Of a stretch of DNA of 64,000 nucleotides, positions 58,811 to 64,000 are shown piece by piece. A program made the position numbers and the translations under genes. The stretch is from Rhinopithecus roxellana (lineage: Eukaryota; Chordata; Mammalia; Primates; Cercopithecidae): positions 21,926,921-21,990,920 of the forward strand of contig NC_044554.1 of assembly GCF_007565055.1 (NCBI RefSeq), given 5' to 3'. The notes beneath the pieces are model-generated. The model searched no databases and had not been told where the DNA came from. It was given only the letters and a program-made list of their open reading frames with translations. Within the stretch, counting starts at the first letter, position 1; each line of letters begins with the position of its first letter.

Positions 58811-59552
58811 AAAACATATATATGTATATATATTTACCTAGAAATTATTTGTAATAAAAATTGTAGATAATTTATAAGAAGAAAAAATAAGTTTCACTGA
58901 GAGAGTCACATGGTTAGCATCTTAGACCTGACACTATCTCTAAATGGTTAAATCTACATTATTAACTCATCTCTGATGAAGAGGGGAAAATAGTTAATTC
59001 ATAATCTCCTTTAAATGTCTAATATCTGGTAGCTCTATCACCAATTTACCAGGCCAAAAGATTTCTTTGCCATATTAACTAGAACTTAATAAACATTCTG
59101 TAAAATCTGTATGTTTTTGATCTTTTGACTTAAGAGTAGAATTACATGGAAGATCAGTAGGATTATCAATCTGCTTCTAATAATGTATAACATGAATGCA
59201 TTACATTGCCATTATTACAACTACTAGAATAAAATTTTCTCCTATCTTTAAAAAACTTTAGTAAACATAAAAGTCTTACTTTAATACTATCCTGATTTTG
59301 AGCATATCATATAAAAATATATAGACTTTTAATTGTTTCAGAAACTAAAATCTTCAGAATAGTATTTAGGAAAGTACTCTAAATTCTAACTATAAAGCTA
59401 GAATGCATTTCAAGTTGATTTGAGAAATGGTTTCATCATATATAGAAATAAGAATAAGAATTTCTAATGTCTTTACTCAGAAAAATGCCCTATTTTCAGC
59501 TTCCTTGAAATATACCTAGAGTAATTAAGCTAACACTAAATATATATGGCAG
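58811..59552. other. No recognisable feature
   Basis: AT-rich unique sequence. Confidence 0.4.
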
Positions 59553-60424
59553 TCGATATGGTTTGGCTCTGAGTCCCCATCCAAATCTCATCTTGAATTG
59601 TAATCTCCACATGTAGAGGGAGAGATCTGGTGGGAGGTGATTGGATCATAGGGTTGGTTTCCCCCATGCTATTCTCATGACAGTGAGTTCTCACAAGATC
59701 TGGTGGTTTTACAAGGGCCTCTTCCCTCTCCTCTTATTTGCTCTCTCTCACCTGCCACCATGTAATACATGCCTCTTTCCCTTCCGCCGTGATTGTAAGT
59801 TTCATGAGGCCTTTGCAGCCATGTGGAACTGTGAGTCAATTAAACCTCTTTTCTTTATAAATTCCCCAGTCTTAGGTGAGTGAGTTCTCATGAGATCTGG
59901 TTTGATAAGTGTCTGGCACGTCCCCTGTATGCACACTCTTTCCTGTTGCCATTGGAAACATGCTTTGCTTCCCCTTTGCCTTCAGCCATGATTATAAGTT
60001 TTCTGAGGCCTCCCCAGCCATGCAGAACTGTGAGTCAATCACATTTTTTTTTTTATAAATTACCCAGTCTCAAGTTTTTTTGTTTTTGTTTTTGTTTGTT
60101 TGTTTGTTTTAGACAGAGTATTGCTCTGTTGCCAGGACGGAGTGCAGTGGCACAATCTCAGCTCACTGCAACCTCCACCTCCTGGGTTCAAGCGATTCTC
60201 CTGCCTCAGCTTCCCAAGTAGCTGGGACTACAGACATGAGCCACCACACCCAGCTAATTTTTGTATTTTTAGTAGAGATGGGAATTCACCATGTTGGCTA
60301 GGATGGTCTCGATCTCCTGATTTCCTGATCTGTCCACCTCGGCCTCCCAAAGTGCTGGGACTACAGGTGTGAGCCACCGCACTTGGCCTCAGGTATTCTT
60401 TACAGCAGTGTGAAAAGGTCTAAT
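59553..60424 (+). mobile_element. THE1/MST-type MaLR LTR, sense, with duplicated part and Alu
   Basis: Starts 'gatatggtttggctctgagt'. The block from 'gagttctcacaagatctgg' to 'ataaattccccagtctta' (about 59684-59875) recurs in diverged form at about 59881-60072, and after the Alu the normal end 'tacagcagtgtgaaaaggtc' follows. Confidence 0.82.
60073..60387 (-). mobile_element. AluS-like, antisense, nested in the MaLR LTR
   Basis: (GTTT)-rich tail at 60077-60110, then a complete antisense Alu ending 'gagccaccgcacttggcc'. Confidence 0.93.
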
Positions 60425-60934
60425 ATAGCAGCCAAAAGAGACTAAAAATAAACATGCATTTTTTTTTCTGAATTTTTGCTCAATACTAATCAATACTACT
60501 TAATTGAATATATAGATTTTTGTTAATTGTTAAAAGGACTAAATTACTGAGCTGAATGGATTGCTTCTATGAGTCTGTCCCACATTCACCATATTGTTAT
60601 TCACTTGTCTTTTGTATGTCTTTTGTTTGTCTGTTTTTGCTATGGCTGTGATAATAGCCATCGTCTTCTAAAATGCTATTATATAATCAAATTATAGGGA
60701 AGAAAACCTAAAATTAAAAAATATGAAGAAATTAAGTAGCTTATTGATATGCAAATTTTAGTAAATTACAAAATTTGTCCCTGTAGATTATGTGTTTTCA
60801 CAGGAACAGAGTTCTAAATTGATTGCTCTTATTGACAGATCCAGCTTATAGGAGAATTTCTAAATAAAAAGAATGTGCCATAGGAGATCTTGAAATGTTT
60901 GGATTTTTATGCATACCTGTTTGGTGTATAGTAT

Positions 60935-61225
60935 TAAGATTTTGTAATTTAAAATTATGAAAGGAAGAAGGGTACAAGCTGAGTATCCCAAATCTGAAAA
61001 TCTGAAATCCAAAATGTACCAAAATATGAAACTTGTTGAGCACTGATATGATGCTCAAAGGAAATTGCATTTTGAATTTTGGATTTTCAGATTGAGGGTG
61101 TTCATCCTGGAAATACAATGCAAATAATCCAAAATCTGAAAATAATGTGAAACCTGAAACACTTCTAGTCCCCAGAATTTTGGATGAGGGATTCTCAATT
61201 TTGGATGAGGGATATCTTATGTCAG
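60935..61225. mobile_element. Tigger-type DNA transposon (nonautonomous)
   Basis: Inverted ends are visible: 'gctgagtatcccaaatctgaaaatctgaaa' on the left and 'ccagaattttggatgagggattctcaatttt' on the right, with 'tccaaaatctgaaa' words throughout. The 128-codon minus-strand frame at 60846-61232 is an effect of these repeats. Confidence 0.65.
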
Positions 61226-61482
61226 TATACAATTGACAGTATTCCTATCTTGCAATGTTCTGAGTGAACTTGTCTTGGCTTCAGGGACTTTACAATTCTA
61301 GTAACTACAATGTCTAGTTCATTATGTCATTTTGTTAAAAATACTAAATAAAGTGCCATTTATTATCTTCAGTTTGCATAATATTTGTCATTTAAAAACT
61401 CTAGTTTGACATAATAATTTGAAAATGAGACTATTAATCCACATGCTGGTTCACTGCAGATTGCCCACCTACAGGAGCGTCA

Positions 61483-62216
61483 TAGTCTGTTTGGTGCTGC
61501 TATAATAGAATATGTGAGACTGGTTGATTTATAATTAATAGAAATTTATTGGCTCATTATTTTGGAGGCTGAGAAGTCCACGATCAAGTCACCAGCATCT
61601 GGCAAGGGCCTTTTTGTTGGGTCATTCCATGGTAGAAGACAGAGCAGAAGGAGAGACGGGGGGAGGGGAGAGAGAGAGGAAAAAAAGAAAGCAGAGGGTG
61701 GCAAACTTGTCCTTTTATAAGGAACCCACTCTTATGGCCAGTCGTGGTGGCTCACGCCTGTAATCCCAGCACTTTGGGAGGCTGAGGAGGGTGGATCTCC
61801 AGAGGTCAGGAGTTCGAGACCAGCCTGACCAACATGGAGAAACCCCATCTCTACTAAAAATACAAAATTAGTCGGGCATGGTGGTGCATGCCTGTAATCC
61901 CAGCTACTTGGGAGGCTAAGGTAAGAGAATCACTTGAATCCAGGAGGTGGAGGTTGCGATGAGCTGAGATTGCGCCATAGCACTCCAGCCCGGGCAACAA
62001 GAGTGAAACTCTGTCTCAAAAGAAAAGAAAAGAAAAAAAAAGAACCCACTCTTGAGATAACAAGTTCTTTCTCAAGATAATGACATTGATCAATTCATGA
62101 GGGTGGAGCCCTCATGACCTAATCACCACCTCTTATTAGGCGCCACCCCCTGGCAGTGTTGCACTGAAGATTGTTTCTATTACATGCTCTTGGGGGAACA
62201 CATTCAAACCATAGCA
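61483..62216 (-). mobile_element. MST-type MaLR LTR, antisense, split by an Alu
   Basis: 'gtttggtgctgctataatag', 'ggaggctgagaagtccacga', then the Alu, then 'tcatgagggtggagccctcatgacctaatc' and the end 'cattcaaaccatagca'. Confidence 0.83.
61736..62040 (+). mobile_element. AluS-like, sense, nested in the MST LTR
   Basis: 'gaacccactctt' lies on both sides as the target-site duplication. The tail is AAAAG-rich. Confidence 0.94.
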
Positions 62217-64000
62217 GGAATATTAGCAAAGATGACTGTCTAGCTTTGTTTGTAGTCTTATTTCACATTATTTTCTTGTAATGAAAGGATGATAAAAATA
62301 ACACTGAATTATGCACACATACTCAATTCAAAAGATATCAGATAGAACACCTTATAAAACTTTAGTCACAATTAAAAAAATCAACTTATATTTCATATTG
62401 AGAAAACCTGCTCAAAGAAAACTAAATGTGTCTAGATGAGGCAGATAATTGGTGAGGTAACTGAAGAGGTAATATTTATTTTTCTTTTCCTTCATAATTT
62501 CATTGAACCCTCAAAGAGAAAAAAGTTAATATGTTAATGAACTCACTGCAAAAAATTTCAGCATATTTCTCTATATAATCACTAAAAAATTGACAGGAAT
62601 CACTATAATCACTATAAAATTAATAGAAAAACCCAAGCAATAATTCCTTTATTATTTTTTTACAGTGACTTCAAACCATAAATAGCCATGATAAAACACT
62701 ATCCTTTTTGACATGAATACAGTATTTTTCATACTTTTTTTCTTCTTAGAATTACTTTTATTTTAGAGTCATTGTGGAGCAAGCACTACAAGTACAAACA
62801 AAGAAATGTAAGATTCTACATTATTTTGGTCCAAACTTTCACATGCATTTCAGGAATGCTGAATTTATTAGTAACCATTTCCACACAGGAAAGGTATGTT
62901 AAGTTATAACTTTAAAGCTTACCTTCTTTCAAATTTAAAGCCTAAGGTTTGATGTGAAATTGCAGAATGAACAAAAGCATAATCTGGGGGTATATATGAC
63001 ACAAAAGAAAGCAGGTAATTAAAACGGAATTTGTAACATCCATACAGAAATATATTGTTGTGGATATTTAATCATTAGTCTACTGTGTTTTAAACTAAGC
63101 AGAAGCAATACTGAAGAGTATTAACCATTCAATTTGCATAGCAGTAGGTCTGCATGAATTTATTTAGCAAAGCCACTTCATTATTTTGACACATTAGAAA
63201 AAAAAAGGTTCTGTCTAATTGGCCTTCAAACTCCCACTTCCACCAGGATGGTGTGTTAATCTATTATTATTTCACATGATATGTGCTATGTGGCACTCAG
63301 CGAACACAGCCTAGTTTCAGATCTGCTAACAAAGTTCATTGTGCCATCCATGTATTCCTTTTAATCGCATTCCTCTCCTTCTTTGGCAGTGATTATAAAA
63401 GCATACATCTTCAAAGGAAGTAAAGAAAGACATTAAATCTAAAGTAGTGTTCTCTATATAAACCCAGGTAGAATTGCACTGTTTGAACAGCTGATGCAGT
63501 TTTGAAGACTGAATTGAGAGGCAAAAGCATACCGTGTCTTAATTTCATTACCTGCAAGTAGTTTTATTAGAGTCTATTACTGAGAATTGTCCAATACTCA
63601 TATTCTATTAAAAGTTAGAATAAATTAAAATGATTTCATAGGAAAAGTAATCTAAGAAACATGTACTCATTGTCCTATGGCCACATGACAGCTTCACTTG
63701 TATGTCAACAGATACTTTAATTGTGCCTGTTAGAAGATTCCACTGTGAAGCATTTTCTGCATTCCAAGGACTATTTCATATTTCTCTTTTCTTTTCAAAC
63801 TTCTTTCAGGTCCTCACTATTTCCTTAATCTTACTAATTATCTTTCATCATATTTGATTTTTCCAATGAGAAACAGTCATTTAGGAACTCTGAATTCCTC
63901 CCTTCCTAAGTAATAACATATCTACATCTGTACACAAGCACCCTGCCTTCTCCAATATTGTGGATTAAGTCTCCCTGCTTTTATCAAAGGCTGACTTTAA
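62217..64000. other. No recognisable feature
   Basis: About 1.8 kb of AT-rich sequence to the window end. No exon, RNA gene or repeat recognised. Confidence 0.4.

Noticed and set aside
60846..61232. 128-codon minus-strand frame rich in S, K, I and N
   Set aside because: Produced by the repeated 'ccaaaatctgaaa' words of a Tigger-like DNA transposon.

Overview
The window is primate nuclear DNA, most likely from an Old World monkey (inferred). No spliced gene, tRNA, rRNA or CRISPR array can be supported. Two lineage clues are visible. Several Alu copies (window start, 43.5 kb, 49.8 kb) carry the variant bases I associate with the macaque/baboon AluYRa-type lineage. Two L1 3' ends (17.2 kb and 27.4 kb) share an 18-bp tandem duplication in the 3' UTR that the human L1PA 3' end I know lacks. 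Almost everything recognisable is an interspersed repeat, in many layers.

The one gene-derived feature of substance is an almost complete, intronless retrocopy of stearoyl-CoA desaturase (SCD) on the minus strand, 29494-34594. It keeps the coding region, including all nine metal-binding histidines in a 317-codon open frame, and about 3.9 kb of 3' UTR. It is flanked by a target-site duplication and sits inside an ancient L1 whose sequence resumes on both sides. Its 5' end is a GC-rich block in place of the usual SCD start. A stop replaces a glycine a few codons before the normal end.

Layout. 0-4.4 kb: Alus, an MLT2 LTR and unique sequence. 4.4-11.3 kb: a full-length antisense L1PA with an internal 180-bp duplication, with an Alu joined to its 5' end inside one shared pair of target-site duplications. 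11.3-22.5 kb: Alus, MaLR LTRs, an ancient L1M 5' region, a small hAT element and an LTR-like block. 22.9-24.8 kb: a GC-rich antisense ERV1-type LTR with internal repeats. 24.8-35.6 kb: a nest of elements inside ancient L1M sequence (an MLT1 LTR split by a monkey-lineage L1, a 125-bp tandem duplication, a MER2 DNA transposon and the SCD retrocopy). 35.6-64 kb: Alus, MIRs, MLT1, MST and THE1 LTRs, L1M and L2-like remnants, separated by sequence in which I recognise nothing.

I found no undescribed functional system. The most interesting items are mechanistic scars of retrotransposition: a probable Alu-L1 chimera, an L1 with both a 5' inversion and a 3' transduction, a second older probable 3' transduction, and the SCD retrocopy with its unusual 5' end and long open frame. 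All repeat family names come from pattern recognition and were not checked against a repeat library.
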